A program made the position numbers and the translations under genes. A stretch of 7,941 bases of DNA from Candidatus Bathyarchaeota archaeon (GTDB lineage: Archaea; Thermoproteota; Bathyarchaeia; Bathyarchaeales; Bathyarchaeaceae), in the NCBI GenBank assembly GCA_020344435.1, contig CP070826.1:1012983-1020923 (forward strand), in the 5' to 3' direction. Shown here piece by piece: positions 1 through 4,643 of the stretch. Below the pieces are notes generated by a model that did not search any database, was not told the origin of the DNA, and saw only the letters and a list, made by a program, of their open reading frames with translations. Positions within the stretch are counted from its first letter, which is position 1. Each line of letters opens with the position of its first letter.

Positions 1-2
1 CA

Positions 3-110
3 GCCCCAGAATGGCCTATTGACATAAGCTTCCTCTCAAAACTAACAGGTCTGGTTCTCATCCCCATAATAAGCAAGATCGCGATGCAGTTTCTCTCTCA
101 ATACCTATAG
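3..110 (+). CDS. Possible C-terminal fragment of a gene entering from the left edge
   Basis: The third forward frame is open from the first base to a TAG at 108-110 and encodes 35 residues, beginning APEWPIDIS and ending MQFLSQYL. The stretch is hydrophobic and amphipathic (LTGLVLIPIISKIA), as expected for the last helix of a membrane or globular protein. The other two forward frames stop within the first 27 bases. No family can be recognised from so short a tail, and an open run of this length is not rare by chance. It is reported as a plausible truncated gene end only. The downstream VIT-like gene lies on the same strand about 140 bases later but has its own TATA-like box, so the two are probably separate units. 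Confidence 0.3.
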   Translation, partial: APEWPIDISFLSKLTGLVLIPIISKIAMQFLSQYL

Positions 111-137
111 GGGTAAAACTGCACACTCACAGCAGAC

Positions 138-143
138 GCGCGC
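138..143. other. GCGCGC intergenic element, copy 1
   Basis: CGCGCGCT context (137-144), 24 bases upstream of the TATA-like box of the VIT-like gene. It is one of six GCGCGC hexamers in the window, none of which lies inside a gene called here. Function unknown. Confidence 0.4.
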
Positions 144-166
144 TGATCTGGTTTCTACTTAGTAAA

Positions 167-178
167 CAATATTTATCC
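167..178 (+). promoter_or_regulatory. TATA-like box for the VIT-like transporter gene
   Basis: The AT-rich stretch CAATATTTATCC contains TATTTAT. An archaeal start site about 25 bases downstream would fall near 197-200, giving a leader of about 55 bases before the ATG at 254. The match to the archaeal TTTAWA consensus is only fair. Confidence 0.35.
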
Positions 179-241
179 GTACACATTATGGAGCTGTTGA
201 AGGAGTCCACGAAGCAAAAAAGCCCCACCAAGTAGGCCTTC

Positions 242-250
242 GGCGTGATC
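242..250 (+). promoter_or_regulatory. Ribosome binding site that decides the VIT-like start
   Basis: GGCGTGATC matches the archaeal anti-16S consensus GGAGGTGATC closely and sits 3 bases before the ATG at 254. The alternative GTG start at 245 lies inside this element and would have no site of its own. Confidence 0.5.
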
Positions 251-253
251 AAG

Positions 254-790
254 ATGGCTGAGAATCAACCAGAAGAAAGTTATCGTTTGGAAGGAGTAGC
301 ATTCGGACTTGCAGATGGTTTAATCATGTGTTTGGGTTTGATAATAGGGGTTGCTGAAGCTACTTCTGATTCTCGCTTTGTAGTGATTGCGGGAATAATC
401 GGTGGCTTTGCCAACGCATTTGGAAATTCCATCGGGTTCTTCATGTCCCAATCAGCTGAAAGAGCGCTGCAAATTCATGAAACAGCGGATCATGGAGCCA
501 CGATAAGGATTCATTCTAAGAGGGAAATATCCATAAACACTCTATGTTCGTTCGCATCAACAATCGCGGCTGTGCTGGTCCTGTTGTTTCCATTCCTCCT
601 TCTCGAAATGAATCTCGCTATAATCCTGACATTTGTAATCGGAACGATGATATCGTTCTTTCTGGGAAGCTATGTGGGTAGAATGAGCGGTGAGAACTTC
701 TACAAGGAAGGGCTGAAATATGCCATACTCGCTATAGTCGGAGCCATCATTTCACATCTCATAGCTGATCTGATCCAACTAATAATCTGA
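254..790 (+). CDS. VIT1/CCC1-family metal transporter
   Basis: This is a predicted integral membrane protein of 178 residues, likely moving Fe(II) or Mn(II) out of the cytoplasm by proton exchange, as VIT1/CCC1 proteins do. The N-terminal part shows the family's first two helices: GLADGLIMCLGLIIGV (about residues 18-33), with the acidic DG pair in helix 1 (D21), then a Gly/Ala-rich helix 2 ending in a SIGFFMSQSAER-like turn (residues 59-70). Three more hydrophobic segments follow at about 97-118, 122-141 and 155-178, giving the five helices typical of the family. The loop between helices 2 and 3 is short (about 70-92), so the long cytoplasmic metal-binding insert of plant VIT1 is absent, though three histidines remain. 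The ATG at 254 was preferred over GTG 245 because GTG lies inside the ribosome site. The gene is monocistronic and converges on the membrane-protein gene at 899-1465. Family assignment is by eye; the substrate is inferred. Confidence 0.75.
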   Translation: MAENQPEESYRLEGVAFGLADGLIMCLGLIIGVAEATSDSRFVVIAGIIGGFANAFGNSIGFFMSQSAERALQIHETADHGATIRIHSKREISINTLCSFASTIAAVLVLLFPFLLLEMNLAIILTFVIGTMISFFLGSYVGRMSGENFYKEGLKYAILAIVGAIISHLIADLIQLII

Positions 791-898
791 AGAGTGTATA
801 AAGAGAAACCAAATACTAGAACGGAGCGCATATGGATTCTTGCTATCGACTATTCGTTCTTGCATGCACGTCGCAGTTGTTGAGTTGAGTGGGGGACC

Positions 899-1465
899 TT
901 AGTATTTGACGGTGAGATATAGTAGTGTAGCTAATGCTACGCACGTGAATAGGTCTGGCAGCATGGCAAAAGGGCCGAGACCCACCGCGCGGAAGCCAAA
1001 AACCCAATGGATTATGGGATTAGAGGCAAGAGCATAAAAAAGCAGTATCATTGAGAATATTACTAATCCAATCGTGAAATCCGACTTTGTCTTAGTGTAT
1101 AGGTCGATGTATGTTACTAACAGGAAGAGTAAAAGTGTTATATTGATCGTGGAAACCACTGCCTTGGCTGAGTAGAAGAACTCTATGTCTCCGTGAGGAG
1201 ACTGCTTAATGTTCCATTCATCCAACTTTGCCTCTACAGCTCCTATGATCTCCTTCCAGCTAGCTCCTTCCTCTCTCAGGTCTCTGATTAACTGGTTAAT
1301 TTCCCTCCTCTGTTCATTAGTTAGATCCCAGCGCCCCCACAACTGACGCTCCAGCGGAGTGCCTATAGGCTCGCTTGTTGTCCAGAAAGTTGCCAGCAGA
1401 GCAGCAGCTACCACGGCTGTCAGCATTAGCCAAGTTCTCACATTTCCTTTCATATAGCGGTTCAT
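899..1465 (-). CDS. Four-helix membrane protein with Spy/CpxP-like extracytoplasmic segment
   Basis: The protein has 188 residues. An N-terminal membrane anchor or uncleaved signal (11-29) is followed by a charged, helical outer segment (46-85) containing LTNEQRREINQLIRDLREEG and a KLDEWNI end. The LTxEQ pattern resembles Spy/CpxP-type stress or metal-sensing helices. Three hydrophobic helices follow (about 101-122, 130-152, 166-186), joined by a Gly/Phe-rich turn (FGFRAVGLGPFAMLPD). The C-terminal part resembles a small archaeal membrane family of unknown function. The gene lies 26 bases behind the winged-helix regulator on the same strand, with GGAAG 8 bases ahead of its ATG, so the two are probably one operon. 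I infer a membrane sensor or effector working with, or controlled by, that regulator. The exact function is unknown, and the Spy resemblance rests on a short repeat-like motif that could be convergent. Confidence 0.7.
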   Translation of the reverse strand: MNRYMKGNVRTWLMLTAVVAAALLATFWTTSEPIGTPLERQLWGRWDLTNEQRREINQLIRDLREEGASWKEIIGAVEAKLDEWNIKQSPHGDIEFFYSAKAVVSTINITLLLFLLVTYIDLYTKTKSDFTIGLVIFSMILLFYALASNPIIHWVFGFRAVGLGPFAMLPDLFTCVALATLLYLTVKY

Positions 1466-1491
1466 CTATTCTACTTCCTTTTCAGTTTTTT

Positions 1492-1791
1492 TCAGATTTT
1501 CTTCATAATCTCCTCGAATAGAGAGTAATTCTCCTCCATCTCTATGGACAAGAAGTAAGTGGTACCGTACCCCTCCCCCGCAGATGTGATTATCTTATTC
1601 TTCTGAAGGACTTCGATATGATGCCGTATGGTTCTATAATCCATCTTGAGGAACGTTGCCAGCTGATTTGCATTTCGCGGCTTCTCCTTCAGAGCCTTGA
1701 TCATTTTGGCACGGGTGGCACCGCCTCTCGTGCCTGCAATCAGCCACCCAAGCAGATACTTCAAAGGGCGCCTAAGAGCTGACACATCCAC
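1492..1791 (-). CDS. Winged-helix (ArsR-like) transcription regulator
   Basis: This is a 99-residue DNA-binding protein. The helix-turn-helix spans about residues 25-70: a first helix TRAKMIKALKEKP, then ANQLATFLKMD and the recognition helix YRTIRHHIEVLQKNKII. A two-strand wing, SAGEGYGTTYFLS (70-82), follows. This layout fits the small ArsR/MarR-like archaeal regulators. The start is a GTG at 1791, with GGAGCGAT directly upstream; the GTG two codons later (1785) is equally possible. No cysteine or histidine metal site is visible, so a metal-sensing role is not supported by the sequence. It is the first gene of a probable two-gene unit with the membrane protein at 899-1465 and diverges from the secreted-protein gene at 2156. 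It may bind the shared region between them. Confidence 0.8.
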   Translation of the reverse strand: MDVSALRRPLKYLLGWLIAGTRGGATRAKMIKALKEKPRNANQLATFLKMDYRTIRHHIEVLQKNKIITSAGEGYGTTYFLSIEMEENYSLFEEIMKKI

Positions 1792-1849
1792 ATCGCTCCA
1801 GAAACTCAGAGAGGAAGACTTTCAATTTCACTAAACCTATTTGACTGGG

Positions 1850-1857
1850 ATAATAAA
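1850..1857 (-). promoter_or_regulatory. TATA-like box for the winged-helix/membrane-protein unit
   Basis: The minus strand reads TTTATTAT here. A start site about 25 bases downstream (near 1828) would give a leader of roughly 37 bases before GTG 1791, which holds a GGAG ribosome site. The spacing is plausible; the match is moderate. Confidence 0.35.
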
Positions 1858-2058
1858 TGTGTCCTTCTGGCTCTTCTGCCCTTGATCAGAGAATGGGCGC
1901 AAATCGGAACCGAAAGCCAGCCTAAATCATGGATTGAATTGAATCCGATTCTGAAGTACTCTCAAATGATGTATGCATATATGAATACCCTGTTTCGCTT
2001 GGTTCTTGAAGGTAGGCGCATACTGGGTAAGCAATATCTTCTAGGTCAGATTCGGGAA

Positions 2059-2077
2059 TAATTCTGGTGTAATTCTG
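2059..2077 (+). repeat. Two TAATTCTG direct repeats, one helical turn apart
   Basis: TAATTCTG occurs at 2059-2066 and 2070-2077, with starts 11 bases apart, directly upstream of the AT-rich core promoter region of the secreted-protein gene. A third copy (TAATTCTGG) lies at 2857-2865, upstream of the cold-shock gene. In-phase repeats of this kind are typical of regulator sites, but no binding protein can be named. Confidence 0.35.
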
Positions 2078-2142
2078 AAAAATCCTTTAGTAATTTACGA
2101 GGGTTCAACAGGCTTCAGGTGATAAGACCTACAATAATAGAT

Positions 2143-2151
2143 GGAGGTTGA
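2143..2151 (+). promoter_or_regulatory. Ribosome binding site favouring the GTG start at 2156
   Basis: GGAGGTTGA is a near-perfect archaeal ribosome site, ending 4 bases before GTG 2156. The ATG at 2141 overlaps this element and has its nearest candidate site (AGGTGAT, 2117-2123) 17 bases away, which is too far. Confidence 0.55.
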
Positions 2152-2155
2152 GAAT

Positions 2156-2635
2156 GTGAATAGAGGCAAAGCACTGGTTCTGTTGACAATGGTGGCTGCA
2201 GCAGCGGTCTTGGGTGGAATAGTGCTAACAACATACGCGGCTGAAAACGGAGAAGAGAACAACCATAGTTTTCCAGAGTGGCTTAGGGCGAGAATGATGG
2301 CAGGAACATGCAGAATGCTACGCGAAGGACCCCGTGGATGGGGCCCTAGGGGCTTTGTAGAGGTCAGCGAAGAGTTTGAAGAGAACGCGATCAGCATAGC
2401 AGAAAGCGACGAAGATGTGCAGGCTTTGCTTGATGATGGCTACAGCAACACAGGAGTGCGACCAATCATCAAGTCTATAGTTGAAGCCGAGGGTAACGTC
2501 GAGACGAAAGCAACAAGCGCAATCTTGGTCTTAGAAAAGGACGAAACAAGCCACGCGTCTGTATGGGTGGACATGGAAGAGGCAAAAGTGACGAAGATAG
2601 TGATCCTAGCGAGAACAGTGATTGAAAAGGACTGA
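2156..2635 (+). CDS. Secreted or membrane-anchored protein of unknown function (PepSY-like C-terminal half)
   Basis: The protein has 159 residues from the GTG start. A typical signal sequence or anchor opens it: MNRGK, then a hydrophobic core LVLLTMVAAAAVLGGIVL (7-24), with AA at 28-29 as a possible cleavage region. A basic, Gly/Pro/Trp-rich stretch (about 40-66, including GPRGWGPRG) leads to a compact alpha/beta domain (about 70-159). That domain has two acidic helices, a GVRPIIKSIV strand-helix unit, and a final three-strand pattern AILVLEK / ASVWVDMEEAKV / KIVILARTV. The VWVD...E..KVTKI ending resembles PepSY-type domains, but this is only a resemblance. Similar small proteins seem to recur in related archaea. 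It sits alone between two large noncoding regions and is transcribed away from the winged-helix regulator. A site outside the cytoplasmic membrane is inferred. Confidence 0.7.
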   Translation: MNRGKALVLLTMVAAAAVLGGIVLTTYAAENGEENNHSFPEWLRARMMAGTCRMLREGPRGWGPRGFVEVSEEFEENAISIAESDEDVQALLDDGYSNTGVRPIIKSIVEAEGNVETKATSAILVLEKDETSHASVWVDMEEAKVTKIVILARTVIEKD

Positions 2636-2747
2636 ACAACCATTGTCAAACGCTGGGCCAAGACCAGGCGCAGTCAATTAGGTAACAAGAAGAATCACTT
2701 GGGCTGAATACCACGCAAAGCGAATGCGTCTCCTCCAATTCCCCCGC

Positions 2748-2754
2748 TTTTTTT
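2748..2754 (+). terminator. T-run, possible intrinsic terminator of the secreted-protein gene
   Basis: Seven consecutive T follow CCCCCGC about 110 bases after the stop codon at 2635. Archaeal RNA polymerase can stop at T-runs without a hairpin. The weak 5-bp hairpin at 2713-2729 ends 18 bases earlier and is unlikely to matter. Confidence 0.3.
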
Positions 2755-2826
2755 GGGACAAATCTACAATTCGCGCTCAGAGTAGTGTTAGCTGATTGAG
2801 GGCAGAAGAGACTCCGGTGTGTGTAT

Positions 2827-2832
2827 GCGCGC
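2827..2832. other. GCGCGC intergenic element, copy 2 (TGCGCGCA)
   Basis: A perfect 8-base palindrome, TGCGCGCA, lies at 2826-2833, about 110 bases upstream of the cold-shock TATA box. A stretched version, TGCGC-GG-GCGCA (2890-2901), lies closer to the promoter. Confidence 0.4.
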
Positions 2833-2941
2833 AAATATGGGTAATGGATTCTGATCTAATTCTGGATAACTCTTCAATAGTCATGCAAATGCGCGGGCGC
2901 AACCCACGCCCAAAGGAAACTTCGGAGTAAGCGTAATAAGG

Positions 2942-2949
2942 TTTAAAAG
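2942..2949 (+). promoter_or_regulatory. TATA box of the cold-shock gene
   Basis: TTTAAAAG fits the archaeal TATA consensus very well. The start site is expected near 2970-2973, leaving a short leader of about 22 bases that contains the ribosome site. The same octamer precedes the Alba-HhH gene on the other strand. This placement also rules out the upstream in-frame TTG at 2955 as the start. Confidence 0.65.
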
Positions 2950-2981
2950 CTCGCTTGTACTTTGGAGGAAGTCACGGCAAA

Positions 2982-2988
2982 GAGGTGA
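2982..2988 (+). promoter_or_regulatory. Ribosome binding site of the cold-shock gene
   Basis: GAGGTGA lies 5 bases before ATG 2994 and matches the archaeal 16S tail. It fixes the start at 2994. Confidence 0.7.
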
Positions 2989-2993
2989 ATCGC

Positions 2994-3194
2994 ATGGCAA
3001 CTGGTACAGTGAAGAGATGGATGGATAGAAGCGGCTACGGGTTCATAACCACCGAAGACGGCAAAGACGTGTTCGTTCACAACTCTGACATCCAAGGAAA
3101 GAACAGCTTGAAAGTTGGAGAAAAAGTAGAATTCGACGTCACAGAAGGCCCAAAAGGTCCAAGAGCGTCAAACGTGAAATCGATCTCCGAATGA
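2994..3194 (+). CDS. Cold-shock-domain protein (CspA family)
   Basis: This is a 66-residue single-domain OB-fold protein that binds single-stranded RNA or DNA, usually as an RNA chaperone. It starts MATGTVKRW, and both nucleic-acid-binding motifs are intact: RNP1-type SGYGFIT (13-19) and RNP2-type DVFVHNSDI (25-33). The usual VGEKVEFDV strand (41-49) and a GPKGPRASNV C-terminal strand (52-61) follow. The length matches the bacterial and archaeal CspA family exactly. A strong TATA box and ribosome site precede it, suggesting high expression. The family is common in bacteria and found in only part of the archaea, so ancient transfer is likely. A long pyrimidine tract that may terminate it follows before TBP. 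Confidence 0.93.
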   Translation: MATGTVKRWMDRSGYGFITTEDGKDVFVHNSDIQGKNSLKVGEKVEFDVTEGPKGPRASNVKSISE

Positions 3195-3257
3195 GTGTAG
3201 CCCTAGTCATTCCGTCTCGAAAAACCGTGAAACTCTCCAGAATCTGGCACTTTGCAC

Positions 3258-3267
3258 GCATGCATGC
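3258..3267. repeat. GCATGCATGC palindrome downstream of the cold-shock gene
   Basis: A 10-base perfect palindrome lies 63 bases after the Csp stop codon and 33 bases before the pyrimidine tract. Shorter GCATGC sites occur elsewhere in the window (near 863, 4038 and 6488). No function is evident. Confidence 0.3.
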
Positions 3268-3300
3268 ACTAGCTTTTCTTAGCCTGCTTTCTCTGTTCGA

Positions 3301-3343
3301 TTCTTCTCTTTTCTCTCTTTCTTCTTTTCTTCCCTTTCTTTCT
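3301..3343 (+). terminator. 43-base uninterrupted pyrimidine tract, probable csp terminator
   Basis: Every base from 3301 to 3343 is C or T, with T the majority in short runs of 2-4. It lies between the Csp stop and the TBP promoter on the same strand. T-rich tracts act as terminators for archaeal RNA polymerase, so the simplest reading is a csp terminator that shields the TBP promoter. Frequent C interruptions make it atypical for that job. A frame across it (3191-3397) would encode a Ser/Leu/Phe-rich peptide and is not considered real. Confidence 0.45.
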
Positions 3344-3391
3344 ACTCAAGGGTCCTCAACGGCCGTCGTCTGTCTTGGGGGCGTAGGAATA

Positions 3392-3399
3392 CTTTAAAG
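3392..3399 (+). promoter_or_regulatory. TATA box of the TBP gene
   Basis: CTTTAAAG is a symmetric TATA box, with a start site expected near 3420 and a leader of about 48 bases. A second candidate, GTATAAG (3427-3433), would start transcription near 3455, shortly before the ribosome site. TBP itself must bind here, so autoregulation is possible. Confidence 0.5.
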
Positions 3400-3420
3400 T
3401 TCCGCAGTAGATATCTTCGT

Positions 3421-3426
3421 GCGCGC
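3421..3426. other. GCGCGC intergenic element, copy 3
   Basis: TGCGCGCG (3420-3427) lies between the two candidate TATA boxes of the TBP gene, at about the predicted start site of the upstream one. A protein bound here could block or choose between them. Confidence 0.4.
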
Positions 3427-3457
3427 GTATAAGTTGATGATTGAAAAGGCTTTGAAT

Positions 3458-3463
3458 GGGGTG
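3458..3463 (+). promoter_or_regulatory. Ribosome binding site supporting the CTG start of TBP
   Basis: GGGGTG ends 5 bases before CTG 3469, the normal spacing. It is 59 bases from the next in-frame candidate (TTG 3523), which has no comparable site. Confidence 0.5.
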
Positions 3464-3468
3464 TTGAA

Positions 3469-4032
3469 CTGCCGAGAAGTAAGGCTTCTGTCAAAATCCA
3501 GAACGTCGTTGCGTCTGGAGCTTTGAATCAGAGGGTTGATTTGAACGCTGTTGTAAAGGGCTGTCCCAGAGTTGAGTATCGCCCTGAACAGTTTCCTGGC
3601 TTGGTGTTTCGTTTAAAGAGACCTAAAACTGCCACTCTAATCTTCGGTTCTGGGAAGATGGTTTGCACCGGTGCTAGGTCTGAGAAAGAGGCGAGAAGGG
3701 CAGTGCGGAAGGTTGTTAAGGAGCTGAAGAGTTGCGGGATCATCATTGCTGGCAAGGCTGAGGTCAAGGTTGTGAATATAGTGGCTTCAGTGAGTCTAGG
3801 GGGAAACATCGATTTGGAGCGGGCGGCCTTTGACCTTGAGAAGACCATGTATGAGCCTGAACAGTTTCCAGGTTTGATTCATAGAATGGATGAACCAAAA
3901 GTTGTCTTCCTGCTATTCGCCAGCGGAAACCTAGTCTGCACTGGTGCCAAGCACGAGGACGACGTCTTTGAGGCTGTCGAGAAACTTCATAAGATGCTTG
4001 AGGATAAGGACCTGATTTTCTACGGGGAATGA
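3469..4032 (+). CDS. tbp: TATA-box binding protein (TBP), CTG start
   Basis: This is the general transcription factor that binds and bends the TATA box and recruits TFB and RNA polymerase. With the CTG start it has 187 residues, the usual archaeal length, made of two saddle repeats. Repeat 1 runs from VKIQNVVAS (8-16) through PEQFPGLVFR (39-48) to LIFGSGKMVCTGA (57-69). Repeat 2 runs from VKVVNIVAS (99-107) through PEQFPGLIHR (130-139) to LLFASGNLVCTGA (148-160). The four DNA-intercalating phenylalanines are present (F42, F59, F133, F150), as are the two minor-groove asparagines (N12, N103). The frame upstream is closed by TGA at 3442-3444 and holds no ATG, GTG or TTG before 3523. A TTG 3523 start would delete the first strand and N12. 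CTG 3469 gives MPRSKASVKIQN, a typical TBP N-terminus, with GGGGTG in place. A small membrane-protein gene overlaps its stop by 4 bases. Confidence 0.93.
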   Translation: MPRSKASVKIQNVVASGALNQRVDLNAVVKGCPRVEYRPEQFPGLVFRLKRPKTATLIFGSGKMVCTGARSEKEARRAVRKVVKELKSCGIIIAGKAEVKVVNIVASVSLGGNIDLERAAFDLEKTMYEPEQFPGLIHRMDEPKVVFLLFASGNLVCTGAKHEDDVFEAVEKLHKMLEDKDLIFYGE

Positions 4033-4427
4033 TTGGATGCATGCTTTCTAGCAGGTTCCTACTCATAAACGCCATCTTCGCTGTTACCGCTATCGCCATA
4101 GAGTTTGTAGGAATTTCGCTGAACATGTATGTTTACTCGGATGCCCTCTTCTGTTTCTTCGATGTGCCCATAATAGTCATCGCTTCCTGGGTGATCATAG
4201 GTCACACATCTTGGATGGTGTACCGGAGATTCGGTTGGATTGCTGGACTATTGACCGGGGCAATCATCGACTTACCCCTCGAATTCTTGGCTTTTCATCT
4301 AGGCTGGTGGAGCTGGATTCCCAGTTGGACTCCTGCAATATTCTTCAACGCTCCTGTACTGAACTTCTTGGTTTATCTATGTGTGAGTTTAGGAAGTATC
4401 CTAGTCTACAAGTATGTAAAGAAGTAA
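4029..4427 (+). CDS. Small integral membrane protein resembling CruF/DUF422 carotenoid family
   Basis: The protein has 132 residues and four predicted helices: about 10-32, 40-64, 69-91 and 107-128. The middle resembles the core of CruF/DUF422 proteins (lycopene or bisanhydrobacterioruberin hydratases). It has a short FFDVPIIVIASWVIIGH segment (43-59), then an acidic helix GAIIDLPLEFLAFHLG (77-92) with the DLxLE pattern, LGWWSW (91-96), and FNAPVLNFLVY (106-116) matching the family's FGVPxxNF ending. It is about half the usual family length, keeping only the C-terminal core, so catalysis is uncertain. The ATG overlaps the TBP stop (ATGA), implying translational coupling on one transcript; the ATG four codons later (4041) is an alternative. 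No other carotenoid gene is in view. A membrane protein of unknown function is the cautious reading. Confidence 0.7.
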   Translation: MIGCMLSSRFLLINAIFAVTAIAIEFVGISLNMYVYSDALFCFFDVPIIVIASWVIIGHTSWMVYRRFGWIAGLLTGAIIDLPLEFLAFHLGWWSWIPSWTPAIFFNAPVLNFLVYLCVSLGSILVYKYVKK

Positions 4428-4482
4428 ACAAATTCCACATGCAGAAACTCTAAGGCAGACCCGCTAAATGGATGATTGAACT

Positions 4483-4572
4483 TTGAAAAAGAAGAAAACC
4501 AGGAAGAAGAAACTGAGAAAGAAACAGCAAAAGCACAAGAGGCGACTGAGAAAATCGAGAATCGAAGCGTAG
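4483..4572 (+). CDS. 29-residue highly basic miniprotein, candidate eL41-like ribosomal peptide
   Basis: TTG at 4483 opens a 29-residue frame ending in TAG. It begins MKKKKTRKKKLRKK, continues QQKHKRRLRK and ends SRIEA. Lysine and arginine make up most residues, with leucines at 11 and 22, and the whole could form one long basic helix. In composition and length it resembles eL41, the 25-residue all-helical peptide of the large ribosomal subunit, but exact identity cannot be shown. The frame is bounded upstream by TGA at 4477-4479, so TTG 4483 is the only usual start. GGATGAT (4470-4476) may be its ribosome site. The gene follows the CruF-like gene by 55 bases on the same strand and could be last in the TBP transcript. 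It meets the AT-hook gene tail to tail. The main doubt is that an A-rich purine stretch produces basic codons by composition alone. Confidence 0.5.
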   Translation: MKKKKTRKKKLRKKQQKHKRRLRKSRIEA

Positions 4573-4602
4573 ACGCCAGAAGAACGTGCCCATACCTGAT
4601 TC

Positions 4603-4608
4603 GCGCGC
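4603..4608. other. GCGCGC intergenic element, copy 4
   Basis: CGCGCGCA (4602-4609) lies in the 71-base gap between the convergent miniprotein and AT-hook genes. It is the only copy not placed upstream of a gene. Confidence 0.35.
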
Positions 4609-4643
4609 AGGGGCTTTGAATCTGCTTACATTGTGGTCTGTGG

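Larger units (their letters stand above)
1794..2155. other. Divergent intergenic region (362 bases)
   Basis: This region separates the minus-strand winged-helix gene from the plus-strand secreted-protein gene. No coding frame in it looks real. It holds a TATA-like box for the minus-strand gene (1850-1857), two direct copies of TAATTCTG (2059-2066 and 2070-2077) spaced 11 bases apart, and an AT-rich stretch TTTAGTAATTTAC (2086-2098) that may be the plus-strand TATA region. About 180 bases in its middle (1870-2050) show no recognisable signal. Confidence 0.5.
2636..2993. other. Intergenic region upstream of the cold-shock gene (358 bases)
   Basis: No convincing gene is present. From left to right it holds a 5-bp hairpin ACGCA/TGCGT (2713-2729), a run of seven T (2748-2754) that may end the upstream transcript, TGCGCGCA (2826-2833), a TAATTCTGG copy (2857-2865), and a G/C-rich dyad TGCGC-GG-GCGCA (2890-2901) that overlaps a GGGCG/CGCCC inverted repeat (2895-2911). 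The TATA box and ribosome site of the cold-shock gene follow. The right half is thus dense with symmetric elements, suggesting a regulated promoter. Confidence 0.5.

Noticed and set aside
2095..2397. Minus-strand frame opposite the secreted-protein gene
   Set aside because: The forward frame has a signal sequence, a ribosome site and an alpha/beta pattern. The reverse peptide has none of these.
2646..2834. Minus-strand 62-codon frame in the csp upstream region
   Set aside because: Ser/Cys-rich peptide with no ribosome site. The region is better explained by promoter and dyad elements.
3191..3397. 68-codon frame overlapping the csp stop as ATGA
   Set aside because: The overlap looks like coupling, but the peptide is mostly the translated pyrimidine tract (Ser/Leu/Phe), carries no domain, and runs up to the TBP TATA box.
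3434..3440. TTGATGA resembling a C box of a C/D guide RNA upstream of TBP
   Set aside because: No D box (CTGA) at proper spacing and no paired C'/D' boxes were found. The first C-box base also does not fit RTGATGA.
3528..4126. Two minus-strand frames opposite TBP
   Set aside because: TBP homology on the forward strand spans the region without a gap. These are antisense shadows.
4211..4453. 80-codon frame inside the CruF-like gene
   Set aside because: The first frame gives a coherent four-helix membrane protein. This one gives a mixed-composition peptide without structure.
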